From Alnus glutinosa (Eukaryota > Streptophyta > Magnoliopsida > Fagales > Betulaceae), in contig NC_084888.1 in the NCBI RefSeq assembly GCF_958979055.1, positions 31,914,304 through 31,978,303 on the forward strand: a DNA stretch of 64,000 nucleotides. The letters are read 5' to 3'. The notes under the pieces were generated by a model that was not told the origin of the DNA, ran no database searches, and saw only the letters and a list, made by a program, of their open reading frames with translations. Position numbers and translations under genes: made by a program. Of this stretch, positions 36,126-47,225 are shown piece after piece; positions within the stretch are counted from its first letter, which is position 1, and each line of letters opens with the position of its first letter.

Positions 36126-36894
36126 AAAATTTTATGGTAGCCACGTTAGTACTAAGGTATGCCACATGGACAAATGTCGCGCATGTACGCAGTTAGTTTT
36201 GGATGGAAAAATGGACGGAAGTACCATTTCCCATACCACATATACTATCTATGATAAAAATGAAAACTTAAAGGAGCAAAAAAGAAAGTTTGCAAACCAC
36301 ATAAAGCAATTATGTATTTAACCCTTAAAATTAAAAACAGTTAAAGCTAAAACTTTCCACTACATTGTTGTGGGATCCCTTCTTATGGCCTTGTCCTGTT
36401 CAATCTTTGTATTGAGTTTTCGAACCTTAAAGCTCGACTGAAAGGATGAACTGAGAAGCAGGGCAAATAGTAACAAAGTTTCAATTATATATATCGCAAT
36501 ATACACAAGCTGAATATCTCAAGCAGATAAAGAAAGGGCTCCCACAACTAGAGCAGCTCTTAGTTGATTCAGTTTCAAACTTCTCCCATATCAAGAAGCG
36601 GGAGGGCGGGGTAGCCGCTTGGCAATTTCCTGCCAAAACAAGAAACAATGCTCAGTTTTAAAAACTATGGACTCCATAGACTACGCATATTATAGACTTG
36701 ATAGTTTTCCAAAATAGTATGTCATCAACATAATGTGTCATATAAAGCAAGTGCTCCATGGCCCTATAAGGTAACAAATACAAAATTTTGTATATAGAGA
36801 GCATCCTCTTCACACCACCAATAATAAGAAGAGAGCACTTCTAGAATTTACCGTCAATCTCAACCGTTCTGAGTTGTATGTAGTGTATCTTGCT

Positions 36895-37076
36895 TAGGGC
36901 TGGCAATTTTGACACGACCCGATAATCCGACACGAACACGACACGAAATTAGCGGGTTTGGGTCTACTTTAAACGGGTTTGGGTCATAAATGGGTCGACC
37001 CGTTTATGACCCGTTTATCTTGGTCTGGCGGGTCGGGTCGCGGGTCACCCGCGGGTGACCCGCCAGACACGATTAG

Positions 37077-37115
<39 letters not shown>

Positions 37116-39571
37116 TTATATATATATATATAAATTAAAAAAAAAATGGAGAAATGGAGAATGGCGGAAATCCGGAATGGCCGAACCAAATGGGAAATGA
37201 AATTGGGGGGAAAAGTAACCGGGAAAGGAAATGGGGAAAACCGGAAAAGTAATCTGACGTTTTGTTTGTGTTTTTTTTCACTTTTCTGAACTTTTCAAAT
37301 AATAATAATTCATTATCATTATTCAGTCAAAAGAATCAAAGTTCAAAAAATGTGAAAAAACAAGCAAAACGTCAAAACCAGAAAAGTGAGAAGAATCAGA
37401 AAACTGAGAAAAGAGAAACTCGAAACTCGAAAGAAAAGAAAACCCTAGCTTTTTCTTTTTGGATTTTTCCTTCAGTCATCGCCCTTCTCTTCTCCTTCAG
37501 CCTCGCCGAGTCGCCGCACTCGACGGCGTCGACGCTCTCTCTCTGAAGTCTCTGCTCTCCCCGTCTCTCTGCCAGCGTGCCGCTCTCTCTCCAGCCGATG
37601 TCGCGTCCGGTACCGCCAGGTCGGTATGTTAGTTGATTTCTATTTCTAATTTTTTATAGCCTCATTATTGTGGATTTGTGGGTATAAATTATAAAATCAT
37701 AATTCGAATCATCCGATAATTTGTGATGCTTGCCTGCTTGTTCAAAATCTGTCCATAAATTTTTTTGTGAACAAATGGAAATTTTTTGTGAAGAAATTTC
37801 AATTTTCAATACATTTAATTGTAGAGATCTAATTGAAAGGGTTAGTCTTTTTCTTTTGGATGTTATAATATGAGAAGTTGTATTTTCTCCTTCATGACGG
37901 TTCTTCTTTACAAAACGCTGAATTTTTCTATTGAAATTATAATTATGGACAGATGACTGTTAGAGACGCTCTAAACTCTGCACTCGATGAGGAAATGTCT
38001 GCTGATCCTAAAGTATTTTTGATGGGTGAAGAGGTGAGGACAGTTGGAAAGAAACTAGTATTTCCTGGATTTGATGTTCGCTCTTTCTTCTTATGTTCCT
38101 GTTTTATCTTTTGAGCGCAGATTGGGGAATATCAAGGATTCAAGGTGCATACAAGGTTAGACTTCAATATTTGAAGAGATGAATTCGTAGATTTGTATTC
38201 CTGTGAAGACCAGATGTCGACTTTATACATTTGTCTAACAATCAGCTCTTTATCTTCAATTTTGTATAGATATCCAAAGGCTTTTGGGCAAGTATGGTCT
38301 TGAGAGGGTTCTTGATACACCAATTACGGAGGTTATTTCTGTTTGACTTGCCCTCTATTTGTTGGTTCATTGGTTGCTTCTATATTTGGTCAAGTAGATT
38401 AGTGATGATCCTGCAACACCATATATATATATATATAATAAAAAAAAAAAGTTTTATGGTGTTGACTCAAGCACGCTACTACCCTCTAAAACCCTAAAAG
38501 GGCATAATTGAAACATCTAGTAGAGTTCAACATATTAAAATTAACCTCTTGTTTTTCCAAGAAGATGATATCAAGATAATGTGGTTTCTACTTTCTGTAC
38601 TCTCTCTCTCAAACTAACACACACATACATAGAAGTCTTGCACTGAAGGATAATGGGTGTTTCCTCCTGGGATAATTTGATATGCTAATAATTTTGAACA
38701 CAACTTTTGGTTCATTTATTTATAGTGCATTTTTCAGTTTATAGCTATCTTGATGATGTTCAGTTTCTAATTTTCTTTGTAATACTTGTATGTTGTTTTG
38801 GTTGGCCTTGCTAATTTATTTCAAATCTTTCATTTCCTCTTAGAATCTCATTCTACCTATCGCTGCAGGCAATTGACCGTCATCATTAATTCTGCTGCAA
38901 AATCAAACTATATGTCTGCTGGCCAGATATCTGTGCCTATAGTTTTTAGAGGGCCTAATGGTGCTGCTGCTAGAGTTGGTGCCCAACACTCTCATGCATG
39001 TTTTCTTTAAAATGCTGGAGCTAAAAATTTGACCTGAATGCTTGGTGTTGGCATATCTAGTAGTTGCTTCATATATCACAGTTAAACTTAAATTGCTCTT
39101 TTGCCCTTCTTGATACAATGATTGAATGATACTTGTGTTGGAAATTTGGAATTTGAGGTCTTTAGACTGATTCATGCATATAGTTTGTTCTAGCCAGGAA
39201 AATCTCAATAATTTTCACTTCAATGGGATAGCAAGCTTTGAAGCCTCATTTTTTTGGACATGTTTAATGCATTAGACAATTTAGACAATTTTAGTCTTTT
39301 TAGAGTTAGGATGAGCTAAACGGGTTAAACGGGTCGTGTCGACCCGGTATGCTAAACATGTCGTGTCGGGTCGTGTCGACCCGTTATGACCCGGTATGCT
39401 AAACGGGTTTCACGGGTCGTGTCGGGTGACCCGTGAAATAGCCGTGTCGTGTCGTGTCTGGAGCCCCGACCCGTTAACATAAACGGGTCGTGTCTGGGTC
39501 TAGCTTAAACGGGTCGCGGGTCTTAACGGGTCGTAAACGGGTCGTGTCGGGTACCCGTTTTGCCAGCCCTA
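36895..39571 (+). mobile_element. Gene-carrying hAT (Pack-type), 2677 bp, copy 1
   Basis: Ends TAGGGCTGGCAATTTTGA and CCGTTTTGCCAGCCCTA with the perfect 8-bp duplication ATCTTGCT (36887-36894, 39572-39579) are hAT hallmarks. Subterminal arrays of ACCCGTTTA/GGGTCGTGTC occupy ~180 bp at the left and ~260 bp at the right. The interior holds a promoter-like CT-rich leader and exon/intron pieces of a pyruvate dehydrogenase E1-beta gene, and no transposase. A second copy of exactly the same length lies inverted at 54725-57401, so mobilisation in trans was recent. Confidence 0.93.
37953..39000 (+). pseudogene. Captured pyruvate dehydrogenase E1-beta gene fragment (in hAT copy 1)
   Basis: Exon-like pieces with introns retained: 37953-38033 ([20 protein letters not shown]), 38121-38155 (EYQG-containing), 38270-38331 (KYGLERVLDTPIT) and 38869-~38997 ([20 protein letters not shown] and FRGPNGAAA). 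These match the N-terminal half of the mitochondrial E1-beta subunit, which decarboxylates pyruvate with E1-alpha. The first 5' exon and CT-rich leader (37480-37620) seem to be included. The segment between pieces 3 and 4 (normally a conserved Gly-rich stretch) is missing, piece 4 has a 1-bp insertion before INSAAKS, and the C-terminal half is absent. It is a decayed capture. Retained introns show that it was taken at DNA level. Confidence 0.85.
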
Positions 39572-40311
39572 ATCTTGCTAACATGCAGCTGGTAACAAAA
39601 ACAGAAATTTATAAAATGTCTATGTCTAAAATACCTCAAACAGCTGATTTATATTATATGCCGTCTTTGCATATGTCACTACATAATAATAATAATAAAA
39701 AAAAAAAAAAAAAAAAAAAAGGTAGCATTTTTTTATGCGTCTACAATAATCCACTCTTTGCTACGTCACTAATTAGTGACATGTCAAAAAGTGGCACGTC
39801 ACTAAAATATTTATTGACATGTAGAATTTGCCACGTCATTAATTAGTGACTTGTCAAAGATTGTCACGTCACTAAATTTTAAGTCAACATAATTTTTTTT
39901 TTTTTTTAAAAAAAAATATTTAAATTTAAATTATTAGTGACATAATGAAATTTAACACATCACTAATTAATATATATATATATATATATAAATTAAATTT
40001 TTATTTTAGTGACGTGTCAATTTGACATGTCAAGAATTAGCACTACAAAAAATTTCACTACAAAAAAAAGGGCTTTTTGAGTCGTTTTTGTTGGAGTCGT
40101 TTTAACAAAACGGCTCTAATTAGAGCCGTTTTGGTTAAAATGGCTATAATTCGAGTCGTTTTACTTAAAACGGCTCAAATTAGAGCCGCTTTTTTAAAAG
40201 GGCTCTAAATAATTTTGAGCTGTTTTGTTTGAAAGGGTTCTAATTAGAGCCGTTTTACTTAAAAGCCGTTTTGGTTAGAATGGCTTGAAATAATTTTGAG
40301 CCGTTTTGATT

Positions 40312-40960
40312 AAAACGATCAATCACACATGATCATACCACGATCGATCACATAGATCGTACGATGGAACATGATCTTACCACGATGGATCACATAGCGT
40401 CCATCACATAGATTATACCATGACCTATCACATTGATCATACGACGACCTATCACATTGATCGTACCATGACCTATCACATAGATCGTACCACGATCGAT
40501 CACACTTAGAAGATCGTACCACGATTGATCATACTTAGATCGATCATACCATGTTCCATCACATAGATCGTACCACGATCCATCACATTGATCGTATCTC
40601 GATCCATCACATTGATCGTACCACGTTCGATCACTTTGATCGTACCACGATCGATCACACTTAGATCGCACCACGATTGATCACACTTAGATCATACCAC
40701 GATCGATCACATAGATCGTACAACGATCGATCACATGATCCTACCACAATCGATCGCATAGATCGTACCACGATAGATCACATTGATCGTACCACGATTG
40801 ATCACACTTAGATCCTACCACAATTGATCACATTGATCGTACTATGATTGATCACATTTAGATTCTACCACGATCGATTACATAGATCGTACAACTATCG
40901 ATCACATGATCTTACCACAATCGATCGCATAGATCGTACCACGATCGATCGTGGTAATAC
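40312..40960. repeat. GATC-rich minisatellite in CACTA C
   Basis: About 25 units of ~24 bp, consensus GATCGTACCACGATCGATCAC plus two or three variable bases, with frequent ACTTA variants. GATC occurs two or three times per unit, and CGATCG palindromes are common. Minus-strand frames through it (…DRSWYDQCDRSWYDQ…) are repeat-driven. Confidence 0.95.
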
Positions 40961-41047
40961 CAATTGTGTAAATAACCCCCCTCAAACTACCAAAAAAATG
41001 TTAATATTCACCATAATGATAAAAATACCCTTCATAAAATTGTTAAA

Positions 41048-41097
<50 letters not shown>

Positions 41098-41100
<3 letters not shown>

Positions 41101-41379
41101 ATAACAAAAAATTATACAAAAAAATAAATAAATAAAAACTTTTTTTAATTTTCTTTCGTTTGTTTATTTAATTTTTTTTTTTAAACAAAAAATTGTTTTA
41201 ATTTTTTTTTTTCCTTTTTTCTTTAATTTTTTTTTTTTTTAGATTGTTTTAGTTGGAGCCCTTTTGGGTGAAAACGACTCTAAGTCAGAGTTGTTTTCTT
41301 ACAAAACGACTCTAAGTTAGAGTCATTTTCTTACAAAACGACTCTAAGTTAGAGTCGTTTTCACCCAAAAGGGCTCCAA

Positions 41380-41419
<40 letters not shown>

Positions 41420-41878
41420 ATAACAAAAAATTATACAAAAAAATAAATAAACAAAAAATTGTTTTAATTTTTTTTTTCCTTTTTTCTTTAATTTTTTTTT
41501 TTTAGATTGTTTTAGTTGGAGCCCTTTTGGGTTAAAACGACTCTAACTTAGAGTTAGAGTCGTTTTCTTACAAAACAACTCTAAGTTAGAGTCGTTTTTA
41601 CCCAAAAGGGCTCCAACTTATATATATATATAAAAGATAACAAAAAATTATACAAAAAAATAAATAAATAAAAACTTGTTTTAATTTTCTTTCGTTTGTT
41701 TATTTAAATTTTTTTTTTTAAAACAAAAAATTGTTTTAATTTTTTTTTTTTTCCTTTTTTAGATTGTTTTAGTTGGAGCCCTTTTGGGTGAAAACGACTC
41801 TAACTTAGAGTCGTTTTCTTACAAAAACGACTCAAACTTGGAGTCGTTTTCTTCCAAAACGACTCCAAGTCGTTTTGA
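41098..41878. repeat. Three tandem ~240-300-bp units with internal hairpins in CACTA C
   Basis: Each unit runs AGATAACAAAAAATTATACA, AT/T-rich DNA, AGATTGTTTTAGTTGGAGCC, then CTTTTGGGTGAAAACGACTC and its inverse. Units begin at ~41098, 41418 and 41633. The inverse pairs (GGAGCCCTTTTGGG... / ...CCCAAAAGGGCTCC) form stems of ~35 bp. The third unit leads into the palindrome at 41879. Confidence 0.85.
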
Positions 41879-41921
41879 GAGGGGGCGCGGGACACGAAAA
41901 TTTCGTGTCCCGCGCCCCCTC
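41879..41921. repeat. Perfect 21-bp-arm palindrome in CACTA C
   Basis: Arms 41879-41899 and 41901-41921 are exact reverse complements around a single A. The core is GGGACACGAAA/TTTCGTGTCCC, and the outer parts are CGCCCCC-type. RNA or single-stranded DNA across it would fold into a very stable hairpin. A degenerate version of the same core is present in element B at 53207-53231. Confidence 0.95.
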
Positions 41922-41968
41922 ATATTTTCGTTCAAAATTTTTTGAACTTTTTTTATTTCCTTTTCTCT

Positions 41969-41975
41969 TATAAAA
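41969..41975 (+). promoter_or_regulatory. TATA box upstream of the CACTA C reading frame
   Basis: TATAAAA in the context CTCTTATAAAAGG lies 215 bp before the ATG at 42190, followed by a pyrimidine-rich then GA-rich leader (42000-42165), as in many plant 5' UTRs. Position and leader make a real promoter plausible; transcription is not shown. Confidence 0.45.
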
Positions 41976-42189
41976 GGTACAGGCAGCCCCACGCAAAAAC
42001 TGACATCTTCTTTCTGTCTTCTTTCTTTTCCTTTTTCTTCTTTCTTCTTTCTTCTTTCTTCTTTCTTGTTTAGCCTCTTCTCGCCTGAACCCAGAAAGAT
42101 GAAAAACAGAGGGAGCGTCCAACTGAGAGACATACACAATCAGAGAGAGAGAGAGCGAGAGAGAGAGGCTTTCTTTCATTGTCTCTCTT

Positions 42190-42411
42190 ATGGCGCCCAA
42201 GAAACAAAGTGGCAAGCAGCAAGACCCAACGAAGCTCGAGTTGCAGCCAACGATGGTGACTAGCCCAGGAGCTCGGCCAAGCGAGCGGCCAAGAAGGAAG
42301 AAGAGCACTGCTAAGTCGAAGCCCGAGTTGCCGAAGAAGAAGACAAAGAAGGCTGCAAAGAAGGAAGAAGAGCACGAGGAAAAAAACTCAGTCGAGTTTT
42401 TTTGTAACTGA
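42190..42411 (+). CDS. Small basic protein frame in CACTA C (possible captured first exon)
   Basis: 73 codons, starting MAPKKQSGKQQDPTKLELQP, rich in Lys/Arg with runs such as RRKKSTAKSK and PKKKTKKAAKKEEE, ending NSVEFFCN. The Lys-rich composition suggests a nuclear or nucleic-acid-binding tail, but no family is recognised. It has a TATA box and a long leader upstream. The T-rich DNA after the stop looks like an intron, and GT follows the TTTTTTT run, so it may instead be exon 1 of a longer captured gene. It could also be the remains of the element's own second protein (TnpA-like). Function is unknown. Confidence 0.4.
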   Translation: MAPKKQSGKQQDPTKLELQPTMVTSPGARPSERPRRKKSTAKSKPELPKKKTKKAAKKEEEHEEKNSVEFFCN

Positions 42412-42714
42412 CATTTAGGTTTTGAACGGTTCCCCTGTTTTTCCATTTGGTGTTTGGTATGACTGTCAGTGTTCTAGATTTTCAGAAGGTTGATGTTTGA
42501 ATTAGAATAGTTTTGAGTTAAAAATCTTGTTATTGGATAATGTATTCATTTTCTTTGATGATTATGGGGAATACTTTCCCAAGATGTTGTCCCTGATTTA
42601 TGCTATATGTCCATGATAATAGCCTATTACTTAGAAGATAAAGCTGATTTCCAGCAATTTGGTTGTAGCCATTTAGTCCAGCTTATCGGATGTAGTGTAC
42701 TAAAAAAGGGGTTT

Positions 42715-42716
<2 letters not shown>

Positions 42717-42796
<80 letters not shown>
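42717..42796. repeat. (AT)n microsatellite, ~40 units
   Basis: An uninterrupted AT dinucleotide run inside element C. Shorter runs lie at 41050-41097, 41381-41416 and 43885-43910. Confidence 0.95.
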
Positions 42797-42800
<4 letters not shown>

Positions 42801-43319
42801 TTATTTAGAGTCGTATTAGAAACTTTAAAATGACTCCAAAATAATTTATTTTTTTTGTAAATTTTTTTATTTAGAGACGTTTTAAGGACTCTAAAACGGC
42901 TCTAAAAAAATTATTATTATTATTTTAAAAAAATTTAGAGTCGTTTTATAGTTCTTAAAACGGCTCCAATTAATTAGAGTCGTTTTGGTCCAAAACGGTT
43001 CAAATTTGTTTGAACCGCTTTTACCAAAACGGCTCAAACCGGTTTGAGCCGTTTTTGACAAAACGTCTCTAACTAATTGGAGCCGTTTTAAAAAGTGATT
43101 TAAACTGGTTTGAGTCGCTTTAATTAAAACGGCTCAAATTAGAGTCGTTTTAGTTCAAACCGGCTCAAAACGAGATTTTAATACGCTATATGTTGAGCCA
43201 TTTTGAAAGCGGCTAAAAAAAAATGGCTCAAAATGTTTTGAGCCGTTTTAAGGCCTTAAAACGGCTTTAAAAAAAGGGCTCAAAACACCTTTTTTTTTTT
43301 TTTTTTTTTTGTAGTGTTT

Positions 43320-43878
43320 GCTTATTAGCGGCCAACAAATTTGGCCGCTAATAATGTTATTTTGGCCGCTATTGATAAATAGCGGCCAAATTTGACCGCT
43401 AAAGAGTGACCGCTAATAGTCCGAAGCTAAAGACTATTAGTGGCCACTTTTTTGACTCGCCGTTAATAATTGTTTTATAGCGGCGAACTTGGTGGCCGCT
43501 AAAAATAATTTTATCCGCCGCAATTTTTTTGTTAACTGAGTCTAAAGTCACCGCTAATACTAGACTATTAGCGGCGATACGTATGTGGCCACTAATAGTT
43601 AAAATACTCTAGTATTATTAGCAGCCACACATGTGGCCGCTAATAGTTAACATACTCTAGTATTATTAGCGGCCACACATATGTGGCCGTTAATACTAGA
43701 CTATTAGCAGCTACATATGTGGCCGCTAATAATACCTGAGTATTTTAACTAAATGTAGCTGCTAATACTATTAAAAAATGGAGAAAAAAAATTATTATTT
43801 TTTTTTTAAAAAAATTCAGATCTATTCATTCTCACTGCATTAATTAAATCTCTATATGCAACTAATACTATTAAAAAA

Positions 43879-43913
<35 letters not shown>

Positions 43914-44967
43914 TTGTCATTCAGTACTGCTGAACAATATCCCCCAAAATAACAAACATATTACAAAAATCTTGATAAACATATTACATCCCTTGTCATG
44001 CAGTCTTCCAAAACTATCCTGAAAAATCAAAAAGCAGTAAGATCATTCTGCTGTAAATGACCAGTTTCCGTCAGCAACACACAATCTCACTATGTTCATT
44101 CAACATTAACATGTACAATAGTTCAATCAGGTGCAGTGATCCACTCAAATTGTAAAAATAACCAACTCCTGTAGGGCTGCGACCTAATATTGCCTGTGAA
44201 GTAGCATCATCTATCAAAAGCAATTGCAGAAATTGAAGATATATTACATTTTGCAACTTACGCACATTTTTCTACATTAAATGGGAGTCAATGATAACAA
44301 GCTCACAATCAACCCTGAGCAAGAAAGACAAGAATAGAGTTTAAGGGGGCACTAGCATGAGTCATTAGTGGTTTTGTTTCCTTCTTTTGCTAGCTCTTGA
44401 AGAAACATTACTATTTCTCTAAGAATATATGCAGCATATATATTCACGGCCCAGAAACAAGCTAATAGTTTGATTTACTGCTTAATTGTCTTAAGGTGCA
44501 ACAAGTAATTTGAACAGTATCCTAAAGGCTTAGTTAGTTTGTCTCATATGGATTTATTTTCCTCCAAATTTTGCAACTAAACATTACGGTTCATGCATAT
44601 CATGCTACTGTTTTCCCAAAGCTAGCCTACAAAACAAGAAAGGCAACTCACAAGGCTTCACATTAATTTTAACAACTGATATATGTATAGAAAACCAGAG
44701 CACAATGGAGAAGGAAATTAACCCATTAAAACTTAGCACTTTCTAATGTTGCTCATGGTTGAATGTATATACAAATCAAATATGTGATTACACATAATGG
44801 CAATTGACTAGAATCTAAAGATTACAATCAAAGATTCTAATCTCTATTGCAGATTAAATACAGTAATTAACTTGTTATTCCTTAATAATATACATCTATG
44901 AACCTCTTTGCTAATTGATATTCCTATGGAAACAAATAGAGAATTAGAGGGAATCCCCTAAATGTAC
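43320..44967. other. Left interior of CACTA B
   Basis: Bases 43320-43760 are GGCCGCTAATA-type subterminal repeats. Bases 43900-44960 are unique-looking AT-rich DNA. A minus-strand exon-like stretch around 44160-44260 (…DDATSQAILGRSPTGVG…) ends in a possible splice site but is not recognised. This may be intron and exon of captured host DNA. Confidence 0.45.
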
Positions 44968-45087
44968 CTTGTTGAATAAGTTACTAATGAAGCACTTAGG
45001 GCAGATGCAGTTTCCATGACTGGTTGTATCTAAATTTTCTCCAAGATCAGGATCCTTGATACGAAAGCAACAACTAACAGAACCCAT
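44968..45087 (-). pseudogene. Captured exon, N-terminus of a RING E3-ligase-like protein
   Basis: Forty in-frame codons from an ATG at 45087, MGSVSCCFRIKDPDLGENLD, then the cysteine-rich segment NCICPKCFISNLFNK, followed by a GT donor (GTACATTTAG). From memory this is close to the N-terminal exon of plant RING-finger E3 ligases of the At3g02290 type (MGSV-C-C..., NC-C-CF). No RING domain or further exons are visible before the copia element. It looks like a host exon carried by CACTA B. Identity rests on pattern recognition only. Confidence 0.45.
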
Positions 45088-45520
45088 CATAAGGCTCCAA
45101 TTTCTACAGCAACTTAGACTTCTGCAAGGCATATTGATCTGTTTTATCAAAAAAGTTCAAATAAATTTAGCAATTCTAGCATAAATAACAATTAACATAT
45201 ACAAAGAACACTGCAAAATCAGAGAATACACTATGCCAAGATGAGCCACCAACTAACAAAATTGACATGGGTTCCTATAACCTAATTTTATAGGCTTTAA
45301 TTTCTGCAACGAGCGTATGTGCAAACAGATGAGCTTGTAAAGCCAGAGATAGACAGACACACCATCCAATCACTTCTTGATCATGATATAAGCGCAACAC
45401 AATATAAATACGAGGCAATCACATTATCATGTAACAGAACCCGAGCTAATGTTGGTTAGGCCGCACCTTGGTAGAACGCCTGCCACCACTCCTTCCTCTC
45501 TTCTTCTGAAGGGACAGTGG

Positions 45521-45931
45521 TGTTAACATAAGTCCTCTATCATCAATAGACTCACCACGTGCAGATAATGATTCCCCACATAAGGCGCAACTGCATGAGA
45601 GATTGAATGCAGTTGCAACTCTATCATCTCCAAAAGCCTAACTACATGAGAACTTCAATACAGCTGAAACTCTATCACTTCTATCACATACAAATGTAAC
45701 ACCACATTCGGATTCTATTCAAAGATTATCAAGAGATTCAAAAATAAGATAATCATTAGCTGTTGTATTTAGTTAGCATAGATTACTGTAAGTTCAAAAT
45801 TCAAATGTAATTTACTTTAGCTCAAACTCTCCAACAGAGAGTTCACGTGTAAATCCTTATTTTCTATAAATACAAAGATCAACATATGGAATTGGTATCT
45901 TGCCAATCCATCACATATTCAAAATCTTTCA
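45521..45931 (+). repeat. 5' LTR of copia element
   Basis: 411 bp, TG...CA ends. A TATA-like TTTTCTATAAATACAAAG lies near the 3' end (45858-45875), a usual place for the LTR promoter. It differs from the 3' LTR at CCTAAC/CCCAAC, CAAAGA/CAGAGA and ATTAGC/ATCAGC. Confidence 0.96.
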
Positions 45932-45943
45932 TGGTATCAGAGC
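45932..45943 (+). promoter_or_regulatory. Primer-binding site (initiator tRNA-Met type)
   Basis: TGGTATCAGAGC follows the 5' LTR directly and is the standard sequence complementary to the 3' end of initiator tRNA-Met used by plant copia elements for first-strand priming. Confidence 0.9.
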
Positions 45944-45995
45944 CTCTCTAGACAAACGTCATTTTTTTTATTTTTTTTTCTTTTCTCCAGTTTCA

Positions 45996-47225
45996 ATGGC
46001 CTCCGGTATTGTCAACACTTTCACCAACTCTTCGACCACCCTTTCCCTACCCAACTTCCCCACCACCATGACCACCAAGCTTGAGAATAGCAACAATTAT
46101 CTGCGTTGGACTACCCAGGTGCTTCCTGCATTACGAAGTAATGAAGTGATGGGCATTGTTGATGGTACAGAACCATGCCCACCGAAACTTATCACCAACT
46201 CCGATGGAACTGAAGTTTCCAATCCAGCATTTTCAGTCTGGACTCGCAAGGATCAACATATCTTCAGTTGGCTCACTATGACTCTGTCTGATTCGGTTTT
46301 GTCTACTGTCTATGGACTGCATACCGCTCGACAGGTGTGGACTGCTCTTGCCAGCAAATTTGCTTCGCAGTCTCGTTCAAGGATTTCTCACTTGAAGCAA
46401 CAGTTGCAGAGTTTACGTCAAGGGACCATCTCATGCCCCGAGTATCTGCAAACTGCCAAATCTGCAGCCGACCAACTTGCTGCAGTCGATCAGTCCATTC
46501 CAGATGGAGACTTGATTGCCTTTGTGATGAATTGTCTTAACCCTTCTTACAACACCTTCATTACTACCTATTCTCTTCCTACCCGAGACAAGCTACCCAG
46601 TTTTGATGACTTCTCTGATGAATTGCTGAATTTTGAGATGTTGTTGACTCAACAACAACGAACTGCTGCTGCTGCCCCTGATCCTTCTACTTTTGCTCTG
46701 TTTTCCCAAAAACAGAACCCTATCAACCGCACTTTCAGCAGGTCCAGAGGTTCTTCCCAGGCTTTCCCAGGCTCGATTTGGCTTCCAATCTCGGTTCAAT
46801 CCACAGCACTCTCGTTTTCCTCCACCACAGAGATATTCTCAGCACAGGTTTCCTTCCCGAAACTTTTCTCAGTCTCCAGCTTCACCACATACTCCTGTGC
46901 TGCAATCTGGACATCACACTAGTGCTCTTGATTCCACATCCGCAGCTCCTCAAGGCATCTCAGGAAATTTATTTTCCTCTACTGACCGCATTCCTTGTCA
47001 GATTTGTGGTAAGCTTAGCCATAATGCTCTAGACTGTTTCCATCGTATGGACTACTCCTATCAAGGTCGTCACCCTCCTCCTCAGCTTGCTGCTATGGTG
47101 GCTCACACAAATTCCTTTTTGGAAAATCAGCAATGGCTTGCTGATAGTGGAGCTAATGCTCACATTACTGGTGACATCAACAACTTGCAGGACCAGCAAC
47201 CCTTCTTGAACACCGATGCTGTCAC
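45996..47225 (+). pseudogene. copia gag and protease, broken
   Basis: The likely start is the ATG at 45996 (MASGIVNTF), preceded by the PBS and leader. The gag capsid region (LENSNNYLRWTTQVLPALRS, VWTALASKFASQSRSRISHL) runs to ~46765. There a 10-bp direct duplication (TTCCCAGGCT repeated) shifts the frame. The reading continues in the next frame with a zinc knuckle (CQICGKLSHNALDC) and the aspartic protease site LADSGANAHITGD at ~47150. At 47225 the frame is cut by the inserted hAT. Gag forms the virus-like particle that packages the element RNA; this copy cannot. Confidence 0.92.

Larger units (their letters stand above)
40056..43316. mobile_element. CACTA element C, inserted in B (3261 bp)
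   Basis: Starts CACTACAAAAAAAAGGGC and ends TTTTTTTTTGTAGTG with duplication TTT (40053-40055, 43317-43319). Subterminal words are GAGCCGTTTT / AAAACGGCTC at 40075-40310 and 42820-43290, a third family distinct from A and B. The interior has a GATC minisatellite, three tandem hairpin units, a near-perfect GC palindrome, and a short basic reading frame with a TATA box. No transposase is recognised. Confidence 0.9.

Noticed and set aside
37262-37546. 94-codon frame at the start of the gene-carrying hAT (mirrored at 56750-57034)
   Set aside because: It is Lys/Phe/Ser-rich and covers the promoter and leader upstream of the captured gene. It is present in both copies only because they are recent duplicates.
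40312-40960. Regularly spaced repeats resembling a CRISPR array
   Set aside because: Units are contiguous tandem copies without unique spacers, in a plant transposon; this is a minisatellite.
41819-42446. Long minus-strand frames (106, 204 and 101 codons) opposite the CACTA C small frame
   Set aside because: They are Lys/Arg/Ser or Leu-rich shadows of the CT/GA-rich leader, without recognisable protein features; the plus-strand frame has the TATA box and leader.
44071-44265. 64-codon minus-strand frame in CACTA B as a gene
   Set aside because: No start context, family or splice continuity could be supported; only mentioned as a possible exon in the description of the B interior.
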